NCBI GenBank assembly: GCA_029215795.1
Contig: JARDYH010000003.1
Coordinates: 99,356,609-99,420,608, forward strand
Direction of reading: 5' to 3'
Origin: Anniella stebbinsi
Lineage: Eukaryota > Chordata > Lepidosauria > Squamata > Anniellidae
Length of the DNA stretch: 64,000 bases
The translations under genes were made by a program, and so were the position numbers. Below are positions 10,893 through 21,140 of the stretch, in pieces; within the stretch, counting starts at the first letter, position 1, and each line of letters opens with the position of its first letter. The notes under the pieces were generated by a model that had not been told where the DNA came from, did not search any database, and saw only the letters and a program-made list of their open reading frames with translations.

Positions 10893-11266
10893 CCCATACA
10901 ATCCGCCCCGCACGCTCAGGTCCTCTGGGAAGAATTTATTACAGTCAACAAGAACTAGACTGACAACCGTTACCCAGAGGACCTTCTCTTCTGCCGCTCC
11001 CAGATTGTGGAATGACCTGCCGGGAGAGATTCGCCAACTTACTAGTCTTCAGGAATTTAAAAGATCTATAAAGACTGATCTCTTCCGGCAGGCCTACCTA
11101 GATGAATTTTTTAAAGTGTTTTATTGGTGTTTTATTGGTGTTTTAATGATGTACTGGTTTTATCTGCTTTTAATCAGTTTTTGTATTTTGTGTTTGGTGT
11201 TGTTCCCCGCCTCGATCCGTTGGGAGAGGCGGGTGATAAATAAATATATTATTATTTATTATTAGT
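10893..11266 (+). mobile_element. L2 3' fragment nested in the YADD codons of another L2
   Basis: The piece starts within the C-terminal ORF2 region (CCTCTGGGAAGAATTTATT, then AAPRLWNDLPGEIRQLTSLQ in frame). It ends with the 3' hairpin CCCCGCCTCGATCCG..GAGGCGGG (about 11203-11232) and an ATAAATAAATATATTATT tail. Host L2 coding stops at 10892 and resumes at 11270, with AGT on both sides as a possible 3-bp duplication. This is a different L2 subfamily from the host copy, whose 3' UTR has the other hairpin type (ACCGCCCAGAGAGC). Confidence 0.8.
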
Positions 11267-11269
11267 AGT

Positions 11270-12320
11270 ACGCTGATGACACGTAGCTCTATTTCTCCTT
11301 TTCATCTTCATCAGGTGAGGCTGTGGATGTGCTGAATCAGTGCCTGGCTGCGACAATGGACTGGATGAGGGCTAATAAACTGAAACTCAATCCAGACAAG
11401 ACTGAGACGCTGTTAGTGGGTGGTTCCGCTGACCGGATGGAGGGTGTTCAACTTGTTCTGGATGGGGTTGCACTCCCCTTGAAGGAGTGGGTTTGTAGCT
11501 TGGGGGTTCTCCTAGAACCATCTCTGTCACTTGAGGCGCAGGTGGCCTCAGTGGCACAGAGTGCCTTCTACCAACTTTGGTTGGTGGCCCAGCTACGTCC
11601 CTATCTGGACAGGGATAACCTGGCTTCAGTTGTCCATGCTCTGGTAACCTCCAAGTTAGATTACTGCAATGCACTCTACGTGGGGCTGCCTTTGAAGGTG
11701 ATTCGGAAGCTGCAGCTTGTGCAAAATGCAGCGGCCAGATTGATAACTGGAACCAGTAGGTTCGAACATATAAGACCTACTCTGGCCCGCTTGCATTGGC
11801 TGCCTGTATGTTTCCGAGCCTGGTTCAAGGTGCTGGTTTTAACCTATAAAGCCTTACACGGCTTGGAACCACAATCCCTGATGGAACGCCTTACCCGACA
11901 TGAACCTACCCAAACACTACGTTCAACATCTAAGGCCCTCCTCCGAGTACCTCCTCCGAGGGAAGGTCGGAGGTCGGCGACAAGAGAGAGGGCCTTCTCT
12001 GTGGTGGCTCCCCAATTGTGGAACGATCTCCCCGACGAGGCCCGCCTGGCGCCAACATTGTTATCTTTTCGGCGCCAGGTCAAGACTTTCCTCTTCTCTC
12101 AGGCATTTGGCAATATCTGAGGAGCCTGGGTTTGTTTTGTTTTTGAAGTTTTTTTGAAGTGTGAAGTGGTTTTTAAATGTACAGATTGTGTGTATGTTGT
12201 ATGTTTTTGCTGTTTTAATTTTTGTATATTGTTTTTAATTGTTTTTAATCCTATGTAAACCGCCCAGAGAGCTTCGGCTATGGGGCGGTATACAAATGTA
12301 ATAAATAAATAAATAAATAA
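11270..12320 (+). pseudogene. L2-type LINE ORF2 C-terminal part and 3' UTR
   Basis: The host copy resumes with the YADD catalytic box (11269-11280), followed two codons later by an in-frame TAG where CAG (glutamine) is usual. The open frame 11323-12120 (265 residues) holds NKLKLNPDKTETLLVGGSAD, SKLDYCNALYVGLPL, FEHIRPTLARLHWLPV and RERAFSVVAPQLWNDLP, ending FGNI. It is a full-length L2 C-terminus with no break. The 3' UTR carries ACCGCCCAGAGAGCTTCGGC and the tail (ATAA)n at 12299-12320, directly abutting the right copy of the 189-bp repeat. Confidence 0.9.
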
Positions 12321-12509
12321 ACTGTTGTGATGAAGAGGGAATTTCACCAGGAACTAATTGCATACAAATTACACTGGCTGAAATTCCCTTTTCTCTACAA
12401 CTGTTAAAGATACATGAGCCCTGTCCTCCTTTTCATATGGTCAGCCTATTCAGACCGAAACCAAAACCAAGCCGGCGTAGGCCTCAAACCTTCACAATCA
12501 CACTAAGAA
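12321..12509 (+). repeat. 189-bp direct repeat, right copy (contains half a GACC element)
   Basis: This matches 9874-10062 at 188 of 189 positions by my reading. Its first 131 bp are the right half of a four-armed GACC element without a left half, showing that it was copied from 9874-10062 and is not an independent insertion. Confidence 0.85.
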
Positions 12510-13722
12510 GGTATCACAGAGTAGATATGCTGCTTGGCAGTTGCACTTATTCTGCAGTTAAACTTGGGCTTGTCTTCTGGGGCGTTGCGGCTTTCCCATT
12601 TGAATGAGGTGAATGCTGTTGGTGGTAAACAATTAGGGCTTTCCTCAAAAGTGAGTGTGGGACTCCTTCTCACACATGTTCACAACAATCAGGAAACAGG
12701 GCTGGGAGAGCTTTCAAAATGAAAACACAGGCAGCTCTGTGCATACATTTTCCCAAGAACCTATAGCTCCTACGACGCTTGAGCGCACCAAGCAAGGGGG
12801 AGGGCATTTAACACCAGGGAACAGGCACAGCATGATTTACCACAACTTTGGCTTCAAGTGGTCATCAGAGTGAGTTCAGGCACGGTTCATCATTATTATT
12901 TCATCAATTAAATGCATGATGCTCAGCTGGCGTCAGTGAAGTGGGCCATCACAGATGCATCCAAATCCAGGTCAAAGAAGGTCTTTGTTCTTCCACACAC
13001 ACAAATACAATGAAACCCCCCACTGTGGAATGTGATGCTTTCAAATAAAGGCAAACAGAAACAGGGAAGGGAAGGGAGTAAAAAGAAATCTAAGATACAG
13101 AAGAAGTTGACTAGGAAGGAGACATGGAAAATTCCATCAGCTTCCTGAATCGAAAAACAGTTCCATTATGAAAAGAGTGAGCTTTGGTCAAACTTCAGCA
13201 AAATATCCCCAAATATTTGGAGGACAAAAATAATCTGAGATATTTTAGTCATAGTTTCTCTTCAGTCTCCTAAAACATTTCCATGTGTGAGGAGGACAAA
13301 CATATGTACAGCAGCTAATAGGCCACTGAAGTGTTTTTAAAGCAGTTGCCCCTAATATCTAGTTGTCAATGAGGCTGCAAAGCTGTTTCTGAGTGTACTA
13401 GCTGTCAACAGGGGCTCACATGAGTGGTTTTTTCTCCCTCAAAGAAATCGATAAAATTCCTCCAAATGGGAACCTAAAAATGAGAGAAAAGGCTTGGTTA
13501 GAAGCCTTCTCCCCCAGCATGCCTGTTTTGAATGTTCTTGGAATTTTTTTTTTATTGTTTACATGGCCCTACCTGAATTGGTATGGCCCAAACACAGGTT
13601 TACCAATTCAATTAGTACTAAGCCTCATGTTCCCTTCTGTTCAAGCATAAACTGCCTTGAGTCAGCAATCAGGTCTCATTAATTTCGAAGGTTCTGAAAG
13701 GGAGACAACTGACTAATCTTTA
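12510..13722. other. Unassigned, repeat-poor sequence
   Basis: No gene or familiar repeat is seen. The short frames at 12534-12873 and 13420-13682 have no family resemblance. Confidence 0.45.
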
Positions 13723-13742
13723 CAGAGAGAGAGAGAGAGAGA
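13723..13742. repeat. (AG)n microsatellite
   Basis: A run of about ten AG dinucleotides. Confidence 0.9.
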
Positions 13743-13861
13743 GCAAAGTTGTTTCAGTGAGAAACAAAGCTTTTGCAGATGTGGTGGCTAAGGTTCCAGA
13801 AAGTTTGGCAGGATTTAGCTTTCTGTGATTATTACAAGGAACAGAAAAACCCATCAATTTC

Positions 13862-14195
13862 AGTTTATCTCATTTACTCATTTTTCCAATGTTAAGTTTG
13901 TTTTGTCCCATTTCCACATCAGTTTCTTATTTTGTTTTAAGTCTACACGAGAATGTGTGCATACTGTCTGAACATTTCTCCTGATATACACATTTTTGTA
14001 AATTTCCTTAATGCATGTTTGTACCTTATTTTCACGAAGACATGCATTCTTGTGCACATGTTTCCCTATTATACACATTTTTATACACATTTTTTGATTG
14101 GAGAACTGCAGTGTAAAATTTGGAGAAGTGTGAAGCTTGAAGTATAACTGTTTTGCAAATCATGTATTGATTAGGTAAGTGCAAATTTCTTCCAC
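13862..14195. repeat. AT-rich ATACACATTTTTGTA family, copy 1
   Basis: It has reiterated ATACACATTTTTGTA-like words and the tail motif GATTAGGTAAGTGCAAATTT shared with the copies at 15179, 24260 and 42308. The sub-repeat period is about 35-45 bp. No coding potential. The class is unknown; the better-preserved copy at 15179 suggests AGGGATGG / CCATCCCT terminal repeats. Confidence 0.6.
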
Positions 14196-14766
14196 AACCT
14201 TTCTTAATACCTCAAAGAGGTATTAATGTCCTTCTTTGTGTGTTGGGTCATGATAGCTTGAAACAACCCATGGTTATCCTGGCCTCTGAGCTGACAGTCC
14301 AGAGGCAGTCTAGACATGAGTGTTGAAGTGCCCCATGACCACTGCCTAAGGTTATCCAACACTACGCTCGAGACCACCTTAGCCATCTCAGGCAAGAAGG
14401 CTGATGGGCAACAGGGTTGGTGGCACATCAGATGCAAACCCAATCCATCTTTATAGCCCAACATCCACTGCAGGCACTCTAAGCCTACCCAACATGGAGA
14501 ATTCTCCTGGTGAGGAAAATGGAAATCCTATTAACCACAAGTACACACACATACACATTGACCTTCTTTGGGCTCATGATGCACCAATCACCCAGGTGGA
14601 CAAAGCTGGGTCAGATCCAGCCATCCCAGTTTGCCCATGCAAGTGTAGGTAATGCATGCCAGGTCACATATTACCTCATCCATAATCAGATTGTGGATGA
14701 ATGAGGTCTTATTGTGAACTAACTTGGCATTAAACAGCAACACTATATTGTACCAGTACTGTGATC
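14196..14766. other. Unassigned sequence
   Basis: Nothing recognisable. The frames at 14204-14704 run on both strands without domain signs. Confidence 0.4.
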
Positions 14767-14806
14767 AATCAATCTATCAATCTATCTATCATCTATCTAT
14801 CTATCT
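14767..14806. repeat. (ATCT)n microsatellite
   Basis: Imperfect ATCT repeats of about 40 bp, followed by TGCATG. Confidence 0.9.
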
Positions 14807-15178
14807 GCATGTTCTGTCACCATCTAGCATTATCAACAAAAAGAACCCCAATTTTTGCTATATACATAGGCTTGACCTCAATGATATACCTGAGTGAACC
14901 CCCTTTTCTCTCTAATAAATGAATGATTGCCACTCAGGCTTCTACGGATCACTAACAGAATTCTTACCACTCTCACTAATGTCCAGATCCCGTTCTTTTG
15001 GTATATTAAAATGGATATATCAAAATCACCAAGAGCTTTAAAGTTATGTTGATTTAGGACTGCACAGCACATGAGACCACAAGATTCTTTCCAAGGTGGT
15101 CTTTCAAATAACGTATAGAGAATATACAGTAGTTTTATAGCCAGGAAATAAACTTTGGCCATAGCTTCTATCTTCCTC

Positions 15179-15605
15179 TAGGGATGGAGTAATTTGCAAT
15201 TTTGGTTTCTCATTTTTCCAATTCCAAATTTGTTTTTTTCCCAGATGTTGAGATTTGTTTTTGAAGTTTGCATGAAAATGTATATGCATGTTTCTGCACA
15301 TTTCTCCTAATACATGTATTTTTGTATATAATTTTGCTTAATATGCACAGTTTTTGCAACAGGTTTTCCTAATATAATGTACATTAAATGTTATTTTCAC
15401 CAATACACACATTTCTGTGTGCACGTCCCCCTAATATATGCATTTTTGTACACATTTCCAGATTGGGTAATTTCATTGGAAAGACTCAGAGAAGTGCGAA
15501 TTTTGAAGGACAACTGGGTTTCAGATTGTGCATTGGTTCGAAAGTGCAAAATCAGGTAAGTTTGCATTGACATCCAAACCAAACAAATTTATCCCCCATC
15601 CCTGG
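15179..15605. mobile_element. AT-rich ATACACATTTTTGTA family, copy 2 (complete-looking)
   Basis: It starts TAGGGATGGAGTAATTTGCA and ends CAAATTTATCCCCCATCCCTG, which are mutual reverse complements with few mismatches and so act as terminal inverted repeats. In between are reiterated TGCATTTTTGTACACATTTC-like words. It fits a non-autonomous DNA element of unknown superfamily. No clear target duplication is visible. Confidence 0.6.
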
Positions 15606-16169
15606 CTAAGCAAAAGGAGATGAATTGCCTCCAGTCTCTTTGCTTTCTGGAGGAGATGTGGCTGAGGTCTTTCTAAGATAGGCAGGCAGGCAGGGAGACA
15701 TATTGGAAAAAGCATTTTTTTAAAAAATGGAATTGAATCAAAACTACTCATACTTTGTTGCAAACATTATAGATACTGCCAAAAATGCCTCCCCTTTGTG
15801 GTGGACTTATGGCACTCCTTGCAAAAAAAATTCATTTATTCTTGTATTTATTCATATATGCATAGGGTGACCAGACATCCGGTTCCCCCTGGACAAGTCC
15901 GGAAATTGGGGGGCAAACCGACGTCAGGGGGGATTTCCCATTAATCTTCATTATGTCCGGAAGTTTGCCTGCACAGGATAGGCTGATATCGGGCCTCTGC
16001 TGCCTCTTCCGCGATGGATCTGGGCTCCTCAGAGCTTTTTGCTATTGCGACAACTCACGAGGAGCCCGGATCCAGCGCGGAAGAGATGGCAGAGGCCCAA
16101 ACACAGAAGAGCTCAAATTGGCCTCTCTCACCCAGCACTTACCTGGCCTCCTCGTGGGTCATCAAAGTC

Positions 16170-16660
16170 ATGACCTCCAAAAAAAGGCCCAGATTTCCAA
16201 GAGGAAGGGGTGCGAAGCACTCTTTCGTCCCCCCCACCCCTTCCTCTGAGCAATCCTCTGAGCAATCTGGCAAAATAAAGGCCAGATTGCTCAGAGGAAG
16301 GGGGGGTGAAAGAGCGCTTCTCACCCCTCCCTCTTGGAAATCCAAGCCTTTAGCTTGGAGGTCACAGTGATGACGTGCAAAATAAAGGCCCAGATTTCCG
16401 AGAGGGAGGGGTGAAGAGCGCTCTTTCGCCTCCCCACCCCTTTCTCTCAGCAAAGGCCCGGATTGCCGAGAGGAAGGGGTGGGGGGATAAAAGAGCGCTC
16501 CTCACCCCTCCCTCTCAGAAATCCGGGCCTTTAGTTTGGAGGTCGCAGTGATGATGTGAAAAATAAAGGCCCAGATTTCCAAGAGAGAGGGGTGAGGAGC
16601 GCTCTTTCATCCCCCCCCCCTTCCTCTTGGCAATCCGAGCCTTTATTTTGGCCTGGCCTG
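16170..16660. repeat. Array of GC-rich palindromes centred on AGCGCT
   Basis: Units built of AAAATAAAGGCCCAGATTTC, GAGAGGGAGGGGTG and GAGCGCTCTTTC, followed by the complement CACCCCTTCCTCT, repeat about five times. Centres lie near 16215 (degenerate, AGCACT), 16309, 16416, 16489 and 16596. Each unit folds into a hairpin about 80 bp long. GC content is far above the surroundings. The several long open frames on both strands here are by-products of this symmetry. Confidence 0.75.
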
Positions 16661-16813
16661 GTCCTGGAGTTGCGGCAGCCTGGCCTGGCCCTGGAGTCCC
16701 CTGCCTGGCCTTGGAGCTGTGGCCACACCAGCAGCAGCAATGGCTCAGCTTCAGAGAGGGTAAGTCATTTTTCTTCTTCTTTTCTTTACCTAGCCTTTGC
16801 ATGGGGGTAAAAA

Positions 16814-16890
16814 TGTAAGCCTCCAACTCCATGGGTGTAAGTTCTATTGACTTTAATAGGACTTACTTCTGAGTAGACATATAGGGCTTC
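16814..16890. repeat. Short hairpin repeat, ACTTACT family, copy 3
   Basis: It reads GTGTAAGTTCTATTGACTTT, AATAGGACTTACTTCTGAGT and AGACATATAGGGC. It lies inside the hAT-like element. Confidence 0.6.
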
Positions 16891-17587
16891 ACTGTAATTG
16901 TTCTAGGCAAAACTAATTGGCTGTGTTTATATTTGTGCTGTCCTGGTGGCTCAGATAAACATGTATTCACTTTTTTTAAAAAATGCCTGGTAATAAATTA
17001 AAACCTTTTTTTAGTTGAATAAATTATTCTGCCCTTTTGCTGGTTATATATATTTATATATTATCAAAACCTCACTCTAAGCGATTTTTTGAGATATTGA
17101 AGGAAGCATGAGAAAATGTTAAAAAGCAGCCATCTATTGCACAGAAAGGCCATCTTTTAACGTTTCTTGTTCATTACAGACACTGATTAAAATTAGTTAC
17201 CATGATTAATCAACTATATTAGTTGATTCATTTACTGATTAAGACTGTAATCCAGTGCATGCTCAGTAACCATAAGTAGATCAGCTACGAGTCCAACTGG
17301 TCTTGTATTTTTGTCTGAATGTGTTTCTTAATTGTAACCTCTAGGGGAGTCTTGAAAAGTGATGTTGTTGTTGTTTTAAAATGAGGGAAATGCTGTAAGG
17401 TGTAGCCTGAAGATGCTATATGGCTGCTAACTGTTGCCATATAGTTTGCATTTTTTAATTTACTTCAAGATTACTAGATGCCAATATAAAGTCAATGTTT
17501 TGTATAAAACTAGGGCGCTAAGTTTTTTTTAAAAAAAGAGCGATGCTGTTCACTTTGCTGTCTTTGTGTGTCCTTTAAATTATTTAG

Positions 17588-17656
17588 GCTGTGATCCTGG
17601 AAGTAAACTCAGTACAGTAAACTCAACTGAGTTTACTTTTGAGTAGGATTATGCTA
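17588..17656. repeat. Short hairpin repeat, ACTTACT family, copy 4
   Basis: It reads CTGTGATCCTGGAAGTAAAC, CAACTGAGTTTACTTTTGAG and TAGGATTATGC; shortened and degenerate. Confidence 0.5.
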
Positions 17657-17724
17657 CGCTGTCTAGTCATAACTACAAAGTTAACCTGAATTAATCTGAA
17701 CTTCACATTGACTATCCATTTAAT

Positions 17725-17905
17725 ATTGCTAGTATATTAAATGTCTGAGTTGTGGATTGTGGTGTAGTGCTCTCAGCCCAGCCTACCTCACAGGGTTGTT
17801 GTTTTGAGGATAACATGGAGAGGAGGATTAGGATTATGTACACTGCCTTGAGTTCCTTGCAGGAAAAATGGCAGGATATAAATGGAATAAATAAAAAATA
17901 TAAAC
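17725..17905 (+). repeat. SINE-type 3' region
   Basis: CCCAGCCTACCTCACAGGGT, TGTTGTTTTGAGGATAACAT and TGTACACTGCCTTGAGTTCC, then a TATAAATGGAATAAATAAA tail, match the 3' half of a widespread reptile SINE (related in wording to MIR/L2 tails). A second, more diverged copy lies at 52860-52976. Confidence 0.55.
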
Positions 17906-18207
17906 TCTGTAATCTTGTAACTTGTAGTCAGATGTGTCAATAGTGTTATAGTAACACGGTTTGGTAGAAACTCACCACTGAGGCCATACTGTGGGTGCTT
18001 ATCACCAGTTCTTCCAATAGTGTACATATAAAAATCTGCAAAAGGCTATGCCTGGAGCAAGACCTTGAACAGAAATTGACTTGTGAAAATCTAGTTTATA
18101 TTATATCTCAAGAGTTTCAATGTTCTAAAGAGAGCCACTCTTTCTTGCTGAATATTAAATCACACTGAATAGGTCACAGAAAAGATTGCTACAATGACCC
18201 AATCATT

Positions 18208-18280
18208 CCCTTACCTGCGAATAAGTCCCATTAAACTCAGTGAGGCTTGCTTCTGGTTAGGGCACAATCCTATGCATGCT
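18208..18280. repeat. Short hairpin repeat, ACTTACT family, copy 5
   Basis: It reads CCTGCGAATAAGTCCCATTA, AACTCAGTGAGGCTTGCTTC and GGGCACAATCCTATGCATGC. Confidence 0.6.
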
Positions 18281-18797
18281 GGCTGTGGAATGTTGGGAGT
18301 TGTAGGACTTTTTTCTTGCTAGAGGATTGCACTTTTTGCCTCCCTTTCTAATCCCATTTTCTGTTTAGTCTAGCATTGGTGTACCCCCTCCTAACCACAG
18401 TGTACTTTAGCTTTTTTTTCTAATCCAGGATCTGTTTTCTTTAGAAAAATGGAAAATAATAGACTTTCTTTTCTATTGATCTTGTATGACAGCAAAAAGA
18501 ACTACCATAAATAAATTTGTACAGCAACCAAAATACATTTTAGTTTCAGATACATCGAATGTCTCACTTGTTTTTTATTTCAGTGATTTCAACATAAACA
18601 TATTTTGTAGAACAGGTTTGTCTTAATTGTGAGGTGTAGAATTAGACATGTGACTAAGGCCACACCCCCTTGGGGGCAGTCATGTCAAGATGGGTCTGCC
18701 TTGGGGGTTGAGTATGTTGGGGTGGGCACGCCTCCTTGAGGGCCGGCCAGGTTGTCCTACCTTTTGGTTTCCAAAATATGGTCAGCCTATATATGCA

Positions 18798-19330
18798 CAG
18801 TTGTTATTTGGTCTCCCTCTTAATTGCCCATAGTGACATGATCACACATCTCACTTGATTGGCTACATAGTGCAGAGCAGCAGGAATTGTAGTTCAACGC
18901 ATCTGACATATTTGCAAAAGTTAAGTGGGGGGGGGGATCACCCCACAGAAACTGCTGGTTTCTATCCCAGAATTGAAACTGAAGAATATCTAGCATAGCT
19001 CTAATTTCATTTCATTTTATTGTAGAAACTCCCATAGATTAAGTATATAAGTTCTTTGTCTAATGAGCAAATGAATAGTATGACTTATATCTAATGTTTT
19101 ATTTACCCTTGGGTAAAAGTCCTTAGCTTTCATTAAAATGTTTTTCACAGCACATTTTATAAATGTTATCAAATTTGAAAAATCTGCCTAGAGCCACCTC
19201 CTGTCCTCTGTATGTGCGACACCTCCAAATGCATAGCTGCTTAACTGATGAGAGTTACCTTGTGCTGAAACAAAAAAGCAGCAAAAATATAGAATAGCAA
19301 AGCAGATAAAGGCATGATTCAGATACTTTA
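18798..19330. other. Unassigned sequence
   Basis: No gene is seen. GGAATTGTAGTTCAACGCAT at 18880-18900 may be a scrap of the TTGTAGTCCAACA hairpin family. Confidence 0.35.
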
Positions 19331-19501
19331 AAAGGCACCCCCTGCCTTTTCAAGTTTATTAAAATGAACTAATTTTGAATTCTCAGTTTGCCAACAACAG
19401 CCTTGATCCATCAAATTACTGAATCCTACAAAAGAAGTAATAATCAAATCACTGACAATGTTATGGCTGACTACCAGGGCCCATAATTATTGATGCATCT
19501 G

Positions 19502-20039
19502 TTATAAAAAGAAGTGAAAATACTCTGACACTCCGGTCTGAAGACAGTACTGATCAATGAATGTGCAAAAGTTCTTTTTATGAAGGACATTCCCATGATG
19601 TTTATTCAACAAACCACAAACAGTTGCTCCCTGTTCCCGTACAGGAGGAGAAAATGGGCCCCGTGTCTTTCTCTGACCAATTTTATATGATGGCGGAGCT
19701 GCTCCTTGGGGGCCTGGTACAATGACCCTAAAGTGATAATATGAATTGTATTTCAAAGCCGGCTGCACTTGGAAAGTGGGGGCGGGTTGAGGCTGCTGCC
19801 TTTGCTTTTCAGTTGGCGTGGCTGCCCTTTCGTGATTCAAATAAGGACCGAAGGACAAAGTACACCGTGCACTTGTATTGCCAGTGAGCCAGATCGTAGT
19901 GTTCCCTTTTCAGGAGGTGCTGTGATGACCCTTGCGAAAAGAGCTGTCTGGCAGCAGCACCATTACCAGAACATAGGAAGTTGCACTGTTTCAAATAAGA
20001 TGCAGCTTTTAAAAAAAGCAGGGCGCAGACTAAAACCAA
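19502..20039 (-). other. Unidentified coding-like region (two overlapping frames)
   Basis: On the minus strand a 76-residue frame (20039-19809) and a 118-residue frame (19858-19502) overlap, joined by what could be a frameshift near 19830-19860. The downstream frame is rich in proline and glutamine at first (TEKQRQQPQPAPTFQVQP), then has a stretch with YYHFRVIVPGPQGAAPPSYK. An AATAAA signal on the same strand lies at about 19360, some 140 bp after the stop. I do not recognise the protein. It could be the 3' part of a processed pseudogene, a terminal exon, or chance. CR1 sequence begins about 90 bp upstream. Confidence 0.25.
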
Positions 20040-20130
20040 TTCACAAGCTTAAGGGAATCTATGTTTCAGATCATCTCACAGTGACCATATTTAAGAGTTA
20101 CAGCAGTTATTTTCTCACCATTTGTTACAA

Positions 20131-20472
20131 TCATAGAATCAAACAATAGTAGAGTTGGAAGGGGCCTATAAGGCCATCGAGTCCAACCCCTGCTCAATGT
20201 AGGAATCTACCTTAAAGCATCCCTGACAGATGGTTGTTCAGCTGCCTCTTGAATGCCTCTAATGTGAGAGAGCCCACCACCTCCCTAGGTCATTGGTTCC
20301 ATTGCTAGACTGCTCTAACAGTCAGGGAATTTTTCCTGATGTCCAGCCAGAATCTGGCTTCCTGTCACTTGAGCCCATTATTCCGTGTCCTGTATTCTGG
20401 GTTCATCGAGAAGAGATCCTGGCCCTCCTCTGTGTGACAACCTTTCAAGTATTTGAAGAGTGCTATTATGAT
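20131..20472 (-). mobile_element. CR1-type LINE 3' end
   Basis: The minus strand carries the C-terminal CR1 ORF2 and its 3' end. The + strand opens TCATAGAATCAAACAATAGT, the CR1 octamer tail (ATTCTATG in reverse), then GAGTTGGAAGGGGCCTATAA. The translation on the minus strand includes EEGQDLFSMNP and ALFKYLKG. It is severely 5'-truncated, as is usual for CR1. Confidence 0.9.
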
Positions 20473-21067
20473 GCGTATTAAACTGGTATCAAGTAACTCA
20501 GCTGTACCTCTTCCTTGGCTGCTACAAAACCAGATTTCTTGCTTCAAAACCAAATCTAACACTTTTGCTAGCACTGTGGTGTAATCTGGGATGGGTTGAT
20601 GGGGGAGGAAGTTAGATCTGAAATCTTGCTGAAAGCAGCAGCTCTGAAGGGTGATTCTGACATCCGTAACCAACCCTTATTTAAACATCATGTTGTTATT
20701 CAACTGATATTGGATGATATTAAAGTTCTCCTATCTGTGATGTCTCCTTCACATATGTGGTCTTCACTTGATGAAGCACCCATTGTGGGATGAACAGGGC
20801 CATATGAACCAGAAACTCAATTTAAACAATTTAGTCACATGGATTTCAATGGAATGTACATATTTGTACTCTGAGATTTGAAATTCTGAAAACGATAGTC
20901 TTAGATTTGCAACTACAGGCTGGAAAAATAAATAGGACTATGCTATCTGAATTTAAAATCACATGTTATCTGTGTGGTAGGGAAGCATAGCACAGCATAT
21001 CCAATTAACAGAGCTTTCCCCATAGAGAAAGTCTGCTCTCTACATCTGCAATCATATGCACATTTTC
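20473..21067. other. Unassigned sequence
   Basis: No recognisable repeat or gene. Confidence 0.4.
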
Positions 21068-21140
21068 CTCAGAGTAAGCTTCATTAAAAAAAACCAGTGG
21101 GATTTACTTCTGCATATATTTGCATAGGTTTGGGCTGCAT
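21068..21140. repeat. Short hairpin repeat, ACTTACT family, copy 6 (degenerate)
   Basis: It reads CAGAGTAAGCTTCATTAAAA, CCAGTGGGATTTACTTCTGC and TGCATAGGTTTGGGCTGCAT; same core as the other copies but worn. Confidence 0.45.

Larger units (their letters stand above)
15863..18789. mobile_element. hAT-like composite element, GACC-B family, with 8-bp target duplication
   Basis: The left end is TAGGGTGACCAGACATCC and the right end is AAAATATGGTCAGCCTA. The 8 bp TATATGCA occur directly before the left end (15855-15862) and directly after the right end (18790-18797), as hAT transposition produces. The right 255 bp (18535-18789) match the ends of the elements at 25450 and 60890. No transposase frame is visible. 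The interior holds a palindrome array (16170-16660), two ACTTACT hairpins, a third near 18208 and a SINE-like end, so it has accumulated later insertions or is a composite. Confidence 0.7.

Noticed and set aside
15953..16832. Several 60-118-residue frames on both strands
   Set aside because: The GC-rich palindrome array lacks stops in many frames because of its symmetry; there is no domain, start context or consistent frame.
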